The notes under the pieces were generated by a model. That model was not told the origin of the DNA and ran no database searches. It worked only from the letters and a program-made list of their open reading frames with translations. This document shows, one piece after another, positions 36,127 through 45,551 of a stretch of DNA of 64,000 bases (the first letter of the stretch is position 1; each line of letters begins with the position of its first letter). Source of the stretch: Allostella sp. ATCC 35155 (lineage in GTDB: Bacteria; Pseudomonadota; Alphaproteobacteria; ATCC43930; Allostellaceae); NCBI GenBank assembly GCA_006738865.1, contig AP019701.1, forward strand, positions 1,112,001 to 1,176,000, read 5' to 3'. A program made the position numbers and the translations under genes.

Positions 36127-37052
36127 CGGCGGCGCCGCAATCGGCCCTCGAACGGTCGCGCCGCCGCGGCGCCTGGCTCTGCCTCGCCCCCATGCTCCTG
36201 GTGCTGCTGGCGACGGCCGGCTGGCCCCTGGCGCGCACGGCCTTCTTCAGCCTCACCGACGCCGGCCTCTCCGACACCGGCGGCTGGAACCTGATCGGGT
36301 GGGAGAACTATCTCCTCTACGAGGACGGCTACTGGTACGGCGTCCTGGCCGACCCGCTGTGGTGGCGGTCGGTCGCCAACACCGTCTTCTTCGCGGTCGT
36401 CTCGGTGTCGCTGGAGATGGTGCTGGGCATCGCCATCGCGCTCGTCATCGATGCCAAGGTGCCGGGCCGCGGCCTGATGCGGGCCGCCGTGCTGATCCCC
36501 TGGGCGATCCCGACCGTGGTCTCGGCCAAGATGTGGTCCTGGCTGCTGCACGACCAATTCGGGATGGTCAACGACCTGCTCCTCCGGCTGGGCCTCGTCG
36601 CGCAGCCGGTGGCCTGGCTGGCCGATCCCGACCTCGCGCTCTGGTCGGTGGTCGCGGTCGACGTGTGGAAGACGACGCCCTTCGTGGCGCTGCTGGTGCT
36701 GGCGGCGCTGCAGATGCTGCCGCGCGACTGCTACGAGGCGGCGCGCGTCGACGGCATCCATCCCGTGCGGGTATTCTTCCAGGTGACGCTGCCGCTGATC
36801 CGGCCGGCGATCGCGGTCGCGCTGGTGTTCCGGCTGCTCGACGCCATGCGCATCTTCGATCTCGCCTACGTCATGGTCGGCGGCGGCGATTCCGCCATCA
36901 CCATGTCGGCCTATACGCGCCAGCAGCTCGTCGACTTCCAGGATGCGGGCATGGGCTCGGCGGCGGCGGTCCTGCTCGCCGCCACCGTCGCGCTGATGGC
37001 GGCGGTCGCGCTGACGGCCGCCCGTCTCGACCTCGGGGGGAAGCAGCGATGA
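36123..37052 (+). CDS. Sugar ABC transporter permease 1 (GgtC/MalF type)
   Basis: The 309-residue protein has six membrane helices and the binding-protein-dependent EAA loop YEAARVDGIHPVRVFFQVTLPLIRP that contacts the ATPase. It starts with a short basic cytoplasmic tail (SRRRGAWLCLAPMLL). It pairs with the next permease; their genes overlap by ATGA. Confidence 0.92.
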   Translation: MTAAPQSALERSRRRGAWLCLAPMLLVLLATAGWPLARTAFFSLTDAGLSDTGGWNLIGWENYLLYEDGYWYGVLADPLWWRSVANTVFFAVVSVSLEMVLGIAIALVIDAKVPGRGLMRAAVLIPWAIPTVVSAKMWSWLLHDQFGMVNDLLLRLGLVAQPVAWLADPDLALWSVVAVDVWKTTPFVALLVLAALQMLPRDCYEAARVDGIHPVRVFFQVTLPLIRPAIAVALVFRLLDAMRIFDLAYVMVGGGDSAITMSAYTRQQLVDFQDAGMGSAAAVLLAATVALMAAVALTAARLDLGGKQR

Positions 37053-37864
37053 AGCGCGCCGGCTACTGGGCGCTCGTCGCGGTGCTCGCCGTCTACCTGC
37101 TGTTTCCCTTCTATTACGCCGTGCTGACCTCGATGAAGAGCGGCAGCGCGATCTTCGCGGTCGACTACTGGCCCGCCGCGTTCGACTTCTCGAATTACCG
37201 CCGGATCTTCGAGGCGCAGCCCTTTGCCCGCAACATCCTGAACTCGCTGGTGGTCGCGGGCGCGTCCGTCGCGCTGGCAATGGCGCTGGGGGTGGCGGCC
37301 GCATATGCCCTGGGACGCGTGCGGTTCCGCGGGCGCAGCGGCCTGCTTCTCACCATCCTCGCCGTCTCGATGTTCCCGCAGGTCGCCGTGCTGACGGGCA
37401 TGTTCGAGCTGGTCCGCGGCCTCGGCCTCTATGGCGGGCTGGCGGGGCTCGTCCTCTCCTACATGGTGATCACCCTGCCGTTCGCCGTCTGGGTGCTGAC
37501 CGCCTTCATCCGCGATCTCCCGATCGAGATCGAGGAGGCCGCGATCATGGACGGCGCGCGCACCTGGACCCTGCTGACCCGCATCTTCCTGCCGCTGCTG
37601 TGGCCGGCCCTGGTCTCGACGGGGCTGCTCACCTTCATCGTCGCCTGGAACGAGTTCCTCTTCGCGCTGACCTTCACGCTGGCCGACCGCCAGCGGACGG
37701 TTCCCGTCGCCATCGCCCTGATGACCGGCGCCAGCGAGTTCGAACTGCCCTGGGGCGACATCATGGCGGGGTCGGTGGTGGTGACGGTGCCGCTGATCCT
37801 GCTCGTCCTCGTCTTTCAGCGCCGCCTCGTCTCCGGACTGACGGCCGGCGCCATCAAGGGGTAG
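37049..37864 (+). CDS. Sugar ABC transporter permease 2 (GgtD/MalG type)
   Basis: The 271-residue protein has six helices, the EAA loop IEEAAIMDGARTWTLLTRIFLPLLWP and a MalG-like C-terminus with FQRRLVSGLTAGAIKG, the tail that contacts the nucleotide-binding subunit. The ATG lies in the ATGA overlap; the longer open frame covers the preceding genes and is spurious. Confidence 0.92.
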   Translation: MKRAGYWALVAVLAVYLLFPFYYAVLTSMKSGSAIFAVDYWPAAFDFSNYRRIFEAQPFARNILNSLVVAGASVALAMALGVAAAYALGRVRFRGRSGLLLTILAVSMFPQVAVLTGMFELVRGLGLYGGLAGLVLSYMVITLPFAVWVLTAFIRDLPIEIEEAAIMDGARTWTLLTRIFLPLLWPALVSTGLLTFIVAWNEFLFALTFTLADRQRTVPVAIALMTGASEFELPWGDIMAGSVVVTVPLILLVLVFQRRLVSGLTAGAIKG

Positions 37865-37869
37865 AGCGG

Positions 37870-38892
<1,023 letters not shown>

Positions 38893-38938
38893 TGGCATTC
38901 CGCCACCGGCGCAATAGAATGACGGGACCGATCGGCGT

Positions 38939-38957
38939 CCGGGACTGCTTGTCCCGG
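38939..38957 (+). terminator. Hairpin after the glucosylglycerol operon
   Basis: CCGGGAC and GTCCCGG flank the loop TGCTT in the gap between the ATPase gene and the next small gene. The stem is perfect, but no T-run follows. Confidence 0.35.
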
Positions 38958-39022
38958 CGCAGGCCGCGAACGTACGGTTGACCGGCCATTTCGCCGGCAA
39001 CGCAGAGCGGAGGGTCACAGCC

Positions 39023-39334
39023 ATGGCGGATGGACGGCACACCACCGAGGGCAAGGCGGCCCGAGAGGCCGCCAGGGCGAAGGCGGCGCAGGAGGCCCGC
39101 GAGGCCGAGGCACGCACGCGCCTGCTGGCTCGTCTGCCGCAGCTTCCGGAAGAGGATCTGAAGACGCTGAGCATGAACGCCGAGCGGCTGGAGCGCTCGG
39201 GCACCGCCGGGCAGAAGGCTCAGGCGGCGGCGATGCTGCCGGCGATCCGCGCGGCGCTGGCAGAGCGGGAAGCCGCCCGTCCGCCGGCCAAGCCGCGCGC
39301 CGTGCGCAAGGCCCCGGCTGCCGCTGTGGGGTGA
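39023..39334 (+). CDS. Small charged Ala-rich protein of unknown function
   Basis: The 103-residue product is soluble and strongly charged. Residues about 9-40 (GKAAREAARAKAAQEAREAE) should form a helix or coiled coil; the middle has LLARLPQLPEEDLKTL, and the C-terminus is Lys/Arg/Pro/Ala-rich. No family was recognised. ATG at 39023 has GGAGGG 8 bases upstream; the ATG-like start 45 bases earlier has none. Its stop overlaps the GTG of the ATP-grasp gene (GTGA), so the two are translated together. Confidence 0.7.
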   Translation: MADGRHTTEGKAAREAARAKAAQEAREAEARTRLLARLPQLPEEDLKTLSMNAERLERSGTAGQKAQAAAMLPAIRAALAEREAARPPAKPRAVRKAPAAAVG

Positions 39335-41244
39335 GCGCGTCGGTTCTGCGGCAGCCGGACGCGGAGGCTGCTGCGACGCTCGAACTGCTCGGCATCCGGT
39401 TCGCCTGGGGTCTCAACGGGTTCGCCGAGCATCCGGCCGCGATTGCCCGCCTCGCATGCCGGCCGGCGCTCCGGGCCCCGCCGCCCGTGTCCGCGCGTGA
39501 GGCGGCGCGGATCGCCGCGCATCTCGGCCGGGCCGGACTTGCGCCGGTCCTGGCCGACAATCTCGTCGGACTGGTCGCGGGCATCGCCGATGCCGTGCTC
39601 GCGCGGGTCGGTGCCCCCACCGCGTCGACGGCCCGAGCGCGCGCCGCGGCCGTAGGTCCGTGGGACATCGTCGTCCCGCTCCACCATGCGGAGACCGTCG
39701 AGGAGGCGCTGCGCCTGGCGGCCGGGCTCGCCGCCGCCGCCGCTGCCGATCCCCAGGAGGTCGATCGCGCGATCGCGCGACGGCTGGCGGCGATCGAGCG
39801 CGGCTGGTCGCTGTGGCGGCCGGATGTCGAGCGGGCCGAGGTGATCGCCGCCTGCGAGCGCCGCGGGGTGCGCTGGCGCCGCCTGTCCTACTATCCGGAC
39901 TGTATCCAGCTGGGCGAAGGGCGGCGGCAGAAGCGGCTCTATGCCACGGTGTCGGGCGACACCGGCTACATCGCCATCCGTATCGCCAACGACAAGTCGC
40001 TGACCCATCTGCGGCTGGCGCAGCAGGGCGTGCCGGTGCCGCGTCATCGCATCGTGCAGACGGCCGACGAGGCCGCCAGGGCCGCGCGGGAGTACGGCTT
40101 TCCGATCGTGATCAAGCCGCGCGACGGCAAATGGAACCGCGGGGTCGCCATCGTCTATGCGCCGGAGGAGGTGGTCGAGGCGTTTGCCGACGCCCGCGGC
40201 AGCGGCGGTGGCGGCGTGGTCGTCGAATCCTGGCTGCCGGGCCGGGAGTTCCGCATCCTCGTCGCCGCCGGGGCGGTCTGCGGGGCGCATGAGCGCGAGC
40301 CGCCGACCGTCGTCGGCGATGGGGTGTCGAGCGTCGCCGCCCTGATCGAGCAGGCCAATGCGGACCCCGCCAGGACCGACCCGCCGGACGCTTGGTCCGG
40401 CCCGATCGCATTCCTGCCGCTGGTCGAGCGGTGCCTCGCCTGGCAGGGGCTCTCGCTCGACGGGGTGCCGGAGGCGGGCCGCCGTGTGCTGGTCAACCCG
40501 CTGCCGTTCCGCAAGTACGGCGCGACCTATCGCGACGTCAGCGACGCGGTGCATCCGGCGAATGCGGCGCTGGCGGTCCGCATCGCACGACTGCTGGAAC
40601 TCGACATCGCCGGCATCGACATCCGGCTGCCCGACATCCGTCGCCCCTGGACCGAGGGGCCGGCCGGGGTATGCGAGGTCAATGGCGGGCCGGGCATCGA
40701 CAACATCGCGGTGACCGGTCGCAAGCGCGGTGTCGACATCTCGGGCCGGATGATCGACCGCATTTTTCCGGCCGAACTCCGCCGACCGCTGCCGTTCGTC
40801 CTCTACGCCGTCACCGCCGACCAGGAGGCCGCCGCGCTTGCCCGGGCCGCGCAGCTGGCGGGCGAGATGCGGACCCGCCTCGGCTGGTCGGTCGCGCTCG
40901 GCGATCGGTCGGGCGTGACGATCGCCGGAAACCGCCTGCACCCCGTCCGCGAGCACGGGATGCGCGGCTGGGTGCAACTGATCGTCGAATCGCCCGAGGC
41001 CGACGCCGCGATCCTGGTCATGCCGCAGGAGGTGCTGGTTGCCCACGGGCTGGGCCATGACCGCATCGACGTCGCGACCGTCGCCGACGGACCGTGGCGC
41101 CAACTGCTGGCGGGAATTCTGGCCGAGGCCGGAACGCGGATCGTTCCGTTCGACGATCCGATCGGTCCCGTTCTGGATCACCTGACACGAGTCGACTTGA
41201 GCGTGGAAAATGATCGCGAGTCGCTCTCATCCAGTTCGGTCTAG
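39331..41244 (+). CDS. Cyanophycin-synthetase-like ATP-grasp protein lacking the Mur ligase domain
   Basis: The 637-residue protein has an N-terminal domain, then the ATP-grasp part of cyanophycin synthetase: GYIAIRIANDKSLTHLRLA, VPVPRHRIV, FPIVIKPRDGKWNRGVAIVY, VESWLPGREFRILVAAGAV, PPTVVGDGVSSVAALIEQAN and a late EVNGGPGIDNIAVTG. CphA1 (about 870 residues) carries a C-terminal Mur-ligase-like domain that adds Arg; it is absent here, replaced by a shorter tail. The protein probably ligates an amino acid to a carboxylate. It overlaps the small charged gene, a possible partner or substrate. Confidence 0.72.
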   Translation: MSASVLRQPDAEAAATLELLGIRFAWGLNGFAEHPAAIARLACRPALRAPPPVSAREAARIAAHLGRAGLAPVLADNLVGLVAGIADAVLARVGAPTASTARARAAAVGPWDIVVPLHHAETVEEALRLAAGLAAAAAADPQEVDRAIARRLAAIERGWSLWRPDVERAEVIAACERRGVRWRRLSYYPDCIQLGEGRRQKRLYATVSGDTGYIAIRIANDKSLTHLRLAQQGVPVPRHRIVQTADEAARAAREYGFPIVIKPRDGKWNRGVAIVYAPEEVVEAFADARGSGGGGVVVESWLPGREFRILVAAGAVCGAHEREPPTVVGDGVSSVAALIEQANADPARTDPPDAWSGPIAFLPLVERCLAWQGLSLDGVPEAGRRVLVNPLPFRKYGATYRDVSDAVHPANAALAVRIARLLELDIAGIDIRLPDIRRPWTEGPAGVCEVNGGPGIDNIAVTGRKRGVDISGRMIDRIFPAELRRPLPFVLYAVTADQEAAALARAAQLAGEMRTRLGWSVALGDRSGVTIAGNRLHPVREHGMRGWVQLIVESPEADAAILVMPQEVLVAHGLGHDRIDVATVADGPWRQLLAGILAEAGTRIVPFDDPIGPVLDHLTRVDLSVENDRESLSSSSV

Positions 41245-41366
41245 ACTCGTCAATCCTATTCAATCCATAGTTCCGCCAATTCGTCCGATACTGTGCCATC
41301 CACTGGGTGGCATTCGCGCGTCGCTGCCGCATGTCATGGCAGCTGTACGGAAAGGGGGCGAGGGTC

Positions 41367-42992
41367 ATGGCGGAAATCGTGGAGCTGGACTGGTCCGGCA
41401 CGGTCGACATCGATTTTTCCACGGGGCTCGGACTGCCCGACGGCGCCGTCTTCAACCCGGCGACCAGCCTGTTGCGCGTCGGCGGCGGCTTCTCCGCCCA
41501 GCAGTTCGACGTCTATGGCGCGGGGGCCGACATGGCACTCGTCCGGGTGCGCGGCGCCGACGGCAGCGAGATCGCGCCGGCAGTGACGAACTACTTCTAC
41601 ATTCCGGGCATGGTTCCCGGCCAACTGGCGGTCTTCGGTGACGCCGGCGGCCGCAACCTCCAGTTCGCGGACGGCTCGCACCTCGTCATCGGCGACGGTG
41701 CGCTGGGAACGGCCGGCGACGATCTCGGAAACGACATCAACCTCGCGTCCCTAGGCGCGGCCGCCGACTTCCTGTTCCTGCGTGGTGGCGACGATACCGC
41801 CAGAGCCGGGGGCGGCAACGATCGCGTCCTGCTCAACCAGGGCAACGATCTGGCCTATGGCGGCGACGGCGACGATTCGATCTATGGCGGGCAGGGGAAC
41901 GATTCCGTCTATGGCGAAGGCGGGAACGACCTGCTGTTCGGCGATCTCGGCGACGACTATGTCTCCGCCGGCTTCGGCAACAACGTGCTGTTCGGCGGCG
42001 CCGGCAAGGACCGGTTCGCGGCCCAGGACGGCAACGATACGATCTATGGCGGCGGCGACGACGACTATCTCGAGTTCAGCGGCGTCGGTGGCGACAAGTA
42101 TCTCTACGGTGACCGCGGCTCGGACGAGTTCGCGCTCGACGGCACCTTCGGCATGTGGCGCCTCTACGGCGGCGACGGCGAGAACCAGTTCGATATCCGC
42201 GCCCACCAGGGCGACCTATTCATCGAGGCCGGGACCGGCGGCAGCTTGGCCGACATCGAGGATGTGCTGGGCAAGCTGGAACTCCACGGTGGCGCCGATC
42301 GCGATCTCTGGAGCATCGTGCCATCGACCGGATTCAACCATGTGCTGGACGCCCGCGAAGGCGATGATGTGCTGTCGGTCTTCGGCGGCGGCAACCTCCA
42401 GAGTTTCGAGATGGTCGATCTCGGCGACGGGAACGATCGGCTGGATCTCTCCGGCTACGCCGGAAGCGACCGGCAGAACTGGTATCTCGGGACCGGCTCC
42501 GACACCGTAATGGCCGGCAGCGGCGGCATCTTCCATGTCGAAGGCGGGACGGATTTCATCGCCGTCGGCAGCGGCCGCGTCGAGGCCGTGCTGGGCAATC
42601 TCAGCTCCGTCGACTACGCGCTGGAATTCGAGGGCTACCGGCCGGGATTCGACCGTGTGCGCGTCGTCGACGACATCGGCCTGTCGGGCCTCGTCATCCA
42701 CAAGGGCGACGGCCTGAGCGGGACGACGGCGGAGACGAACTGGCTCATCGCGACCGACGCCTCCTACTCGATCGACACGTTCGACAGTTTCCTCTCGGCG
42801 ACGGAGGCGGACACGGCCAAGCCCGGCTTCTTCACGTTCCTCGACGGGCACGTCCAGACTTGGTTCACCTACGACATGAGTTCGACGGCCGGCGCCATGA
42901 AGGTCGTCGACTATCTCGACCTGACGTCGCTGCAGCAGCTCGACCTGTTCCACATCGGCGGCGGCGATCTCGACCTGATCGGCGGCGACTGA
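41367..42992 (+). CDS. RTX-type calcium-binding repeat protein, probably secreted
   Basis: The 541-residue acidic protein has a beta-rich N-terminal domain and, from about residue 135 to 260, a run of GGxGxD-type nonapeptides (YGGDGDDSI, YGGQGNDSV, FGDLGDDYV, YGGGDDDYL). Such repeats bind Ca2+ and fold outside the cell after type I secretion. No signal peptide, enzyme domain or secretion gene is nearby. ATG at 41367 has GGGGGCGAGGG upstream, better than the ATG at 41331. Confidence 0.82.
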   Translation: MAEIVELDWSGTVDIDFSTGLGLPDGAVFNPATSLLRVGGGFSAQQFDVYGAGADMALVRVRGADGSEIAPAVTNYFYIPGMVPGQLAVFGDAGGRNLQFADGSHLVIGDGALGTAGDDLGNDINLASLGAAADFLFLRGGDDTARAGGGNDRVLLNQGNDLAYGGDGDDSIYGGQGNDSVYGEGGNDLLFGDLGDDYVSAGFGNNVLFGGAGKDRFAAQDGNDTIYGGGDDDYLEFSGVGGDKYLYGDRGSDEFALDGTFGMWRLYGGDGENQFDIRAHQGDLFIEAGTGGSLADIEDVLGKLELHGGADRDLWSIVPSTGFNHVLDAREGDDVLSVFGGGNLQSFEMVDLGDGNDRLDLSGYAGSDRQNWYLGTGSDTVMAGSGGIFHVEGGTDFIAVGSGRVEAVLGNLSSVDYALEFEGYRPGFDRVRVVDDIGLSGLVIHKGDGLSGTTAETNWLIATDASYSIDTFDSFLSATEADTAKPGFFTFLDGHVQTWFTYDMSSTAGAMKVVDYLDLTSLQQLDLFHIGGGDLDLIGGD

Positions 42993-43001
42993 CCGGGATC
43001 G

Positions 43002-43904
43002 TCAGCGGTCGCCCAGCTCGGCGGCCATCGTCAGCACCAGATCGGCGAACTCGCGCACCACCTTCGCCGGCGGCCGGTGCGCCGGGTAGACGATCGAGAA
43101 GTCGGTCGGGATCGCCGGCTCGAACGGCCGGGTGACGATGCCCGGCTCGTGCAGGAACGGCACGGTGTAGGGGTCGACGACCGCAACGCCGAGCCCGCGT
43201 GAGACGAGCGCGCAGACGCTGGCCGACAGCGAGGTCTCGAAGGGGCGTTCGCACGCGATCCCTTCGGACTGCAGCAGCGCTTCGAGGCGCAGGCGGATCG
43301 GGCTGGTCGGGCCCATCCCGATCACCTTCTCCCCCGCGAGGTCGCGCGGGCGCACGCAGCGGCGCTCCGCGAGGCGATGCCCGGCGGGGACGACGCAGAC
43401 CGCGGGCAGCCGCGGCAGCGGCACCTGGCGCAGGGCCGGGTCTTCGCGGCCGGTGCTGATCAGGCCGATATCGATCTGGTCGAGCCGTGCCATCGCCTCG
43501 ATGTTGAGCGAGGTGTCGTTGTGGACGGAGATCGCGACCTCGCCGCGGTCGCGGACGAAGCGCTCGATGGCGGCATTGACGAGGCCGATGGTGAAGGCGG
43601 TGATCGCCGCCACGCGTACGCCGCCCGCCTTGCCGGTGCGGATGGCGTCGGCCGCCTCGGCGATCCGGTCGAGGCCGATGAAGTAGCGCGCGATCTCGTG
43701 GTGCAGCAGCACTGCCTCCGGCGTCGGTGCCAGATGGCTGCCGACGCGATCGAACAGCGGCAGCCGCAGGGCGTGCTCGAGGTCGCGGATCAGGCGGCTG
43801 ACCGCCGGTTGCGAGATGGCCAGGGTTTCGGCGGCCGCGGTCATGCTGCCGGTCGTCATGACGGCCCGGAACGCCTCGATCTGGCGCGGGTGCAGGGAGT
43901 TCAC
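43002..43904 (-). CDS. LysR family regulator (OccR/NocR-like)
   Basis: The 300-residue protein has the N-terminal winged helix (LHPRQIEAFRAVMTTGSMTAAAETLAISQPAVSRLIRDLE) in the form typical of OccR/NocR opine regulators, then a periplasmic-binding-like effector domain. It is divergent from the dehydrogenase operon with a 212-base gap, the usual LysR arrangement, so it probably controls those genes in response to their substrate. Confidence 0.85.
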   Translation of the reverse strand: MNSLHPRQIEAFRAVMTTGSMTAAAETLAISQPAVSRLIRDLEHALRLPLFDRVGSHLAPTPEAVLLHHEIARYFIGLDRIAEAADAIRTGKAGGVRVAAITAFTIGLVNAAIERFVRDRGEVAISVHNDTSLNIEAMARLDQIDIGLISTGREDPALRQVPLPRLPAVCVVPAGHRLAERRCVRPRDLAGEKVIGMGPTSPIRLRLEALLQSEGIACERPFETSLSASVCALVSRGLGVAVVDPYTVPFLHEPGIVTRPFEPAIPTDFSIVYPAHRPPAKVVREFADLVLTMAAELGDR

Positions 43905-44116
43905 GTCGGGCGGGCGATCGGAGGGCAGGCCGATAACATTCCGTCATCGTGCCCCAAACGCGTGTGCCTTGAAAGTGGGCAGCAGAATCCGCGTGATGCG
44001 GGTGTTGGGACAGCCGGCCCCGCGTCGCCGCCGTCACAGTCCGGTAGCGGCGCCGGTCGGCACGCGCGTAGCATGTCAGTCGGGCGGTTGGGCGGACGAG
44101 CGGGCGGAGAGGGGTG

Positions 44117-45247
44117 ATGGCCGAGGGCAGTTACGATTTCGTCGTGGTCGGCGGGGGCGTCGTGGGGTCCGCGATCGGATTCGGGCTCGCCGGGCGCGGC
44201 GCCCGTGTGGCGATCCTCGACCAGGGGGACGCGGCGCTGCGCTCCTCGCGCGTCAATTTCGGGCTCGTCTGGCTGCAGTCGAAGGGCGACGGGATGCCCG
44301 ACTACGGCCGCTGGACCCGGCGGTCGGCCGATCTCTGGGCCGCCTTCGCCGGCGAGATCCAGGACCTGTCGGGGATCGACCCCGAGCACCAGCAGCAGGG
44401 CGGTGTCTCCTTCTGCCTCGGCGAGGCCGAGTTCGAGCAGCGCCGGACCACGATCCTGCGCATGCACAACCAGGTCGAGCCCTGGGTCTACGAAACCCGC
44501 ATGATCGACCGGCGCGAGGTCGAGGCGCTCTTTCCCGGCGTCCGCTTCGGGCCGGAGGTGGTGGGAGCGTCCTTAGGTCCGCACGACGGCGTCTCCAACC
44601 CGCTGCGCCTTCTGCAGTCGCTGCACGGCGCGCTGAAGCGGACCGGCGTCGCCTATCGGCCGGACGCGCCGGCGCTGGCGATCCGCCGCGACGGCGGCGG
44701 CTTTGCGATCGACACGCCGGCGGGCGAGTTCCGCGCCGGCAAGGTCGTGATCGCGGCCGGCCATGGCACGACGAAGCTGGCGGCGACGCTGGGGCTGGAG
44801 GCGCCGATCGTGCCCGAGCGCGGCCAGCTCGTCGTCACCGAGCGGGTGGCGCCGATCCTGCCGATCCCGGCGAGCGGCATCCGCCAGACCCGCGACGGCA
44901 CCATCATGATCGGCACCACGCACGAGCATGCGCCCGACCTGACGACGCGGGCGACGACGGCCAATGCCGTCGACATCGCCGCACGCGCGGTGCAGGTCAT
45001 TCCCGACCTGGCGCGGCTGCGCATCGTGCGGTCGTGGCTGGGCCTGCGCGTGCTCTCGCCGGACGGCTTCCCCGTCTATCACGAGTCCGAGACGCACCCC
45101 GGCGCCTATGTCGCGATCTGCCATTCCGGCAACACTCTGGCGGCGGTCCATGCCAACGATCTGGCCGAGGCGTTCCTCGCCCATCGCCTGCCCGACACGC
45201 TCGCTTCCTTTCATCCGAGACGGTTCCATGTTCCGAAAGCTGCCTGA
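44117..45247 (+). CDS. DAO-family FAD oxidoreductase subunit 1
   Basis: The 376-residue protein has FVVVGGGVVGSAIGFGLAGRG at the N-terminus and a C-terminal HSGNTLAAVHANDLAE FAD loop. It resembles the beta subunits of opine oxidase (OoxB/NoxB) and D-hydroxyproline dehydrogenase. ATG at 44117 has GAGAGGGG just upstream. The next gene starts 20 bases before its stop. With the 2Fe-2S and NAD/FAD subunits it would oxidise an N-alkylated or cyclic amino acid. Confidence 0.82.
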   Translation: MAEGSYDFVVVGGGVVGSAIGFGLAGRGARVAILDQGDAALRSSRVNFGLVWLQSKGDGMPDYGRWTRRSADLWAAFAGEIQDLSGIDPEHQQQGGVSFCLGEAEFEQRRTTILRMHNQVEPWVYETRMIDRREVEALFPGVRFGPEVVGASLGPHDGVSNPLRLLQSLHGALKRTGVAYRPDAPALAIRRDGGGFAIDTPAGEFRAGKVVIAAGHGTTKLAATLGLEAPIVPERGQLVVTERVAPILPIPASGIRQTRDGTIMIGTTHEHAPDLTTRATTANAVDIAARAVQVIPDLARLRIVRSWLGLRVLSPDGFPVYHESETHPGAYVAICHSGNTLAAVHANDLAEAFLAHRLPDTLASFHPRRFHVPKAA

Positions 45248-45551
45248 CCCTGCCGCGCCGACCGTGACCGTCACCGTCGACGGCCGGCCGTTCAGCGTCG
45301 CCGCCCACGAGACGGCCGCGTCTGCCGCCCTCCTGGCCGGCATGACCGCCACCCGCAACTCGCCGGTGACCGGCGAGCCGCGCGCGCCCTTCTGCATGAT
45401 GGGCGTCTGTTACGAGTGCCTGATGGTCATCGACGGGGTCGCCTCGCGCCAGGCCTGCCTCGTCCCAGTCGCGGAGGGCATGCGGATCGAGCGGCAGCCC
45501 GGCGCCCGCTCGCTCGCCGGCCTCGACATCGAGGAGCCGGCCCATGTCTGA
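45228..45551 (+). CDS. (2Fe-2S)-binding small subunit of the dehydrogenase
   Basis: The 107-residue protein has a ferredoxin-like fold with the Fer2_4 motif PFCMMGVCYECLMVIDG and a fourth Cys in RQACLVPV, giving the 2Fe-2S ligands. Such subunits (HcnA/OoxA N-terminal type) pass electrons from the oxidising flavin to the partner flavoprotein. It overlaps both neighbours. Confidence 0.88.
   Translation: MFRKLPDPAAPTVTVTVDGRPFSVAAHETAASAALLAGMTATRNSPVTGEPRAPFCMMGVCYECLMVIDGVASRQACLVPVAEGMRIERQPGARSLAGLDIEEPAHV

Noticed and set aside
41767-42100. Tandem DNA repeat unrelated to coding
   Set aside because: The periodicity is explained by RTX nonapeptide codons.
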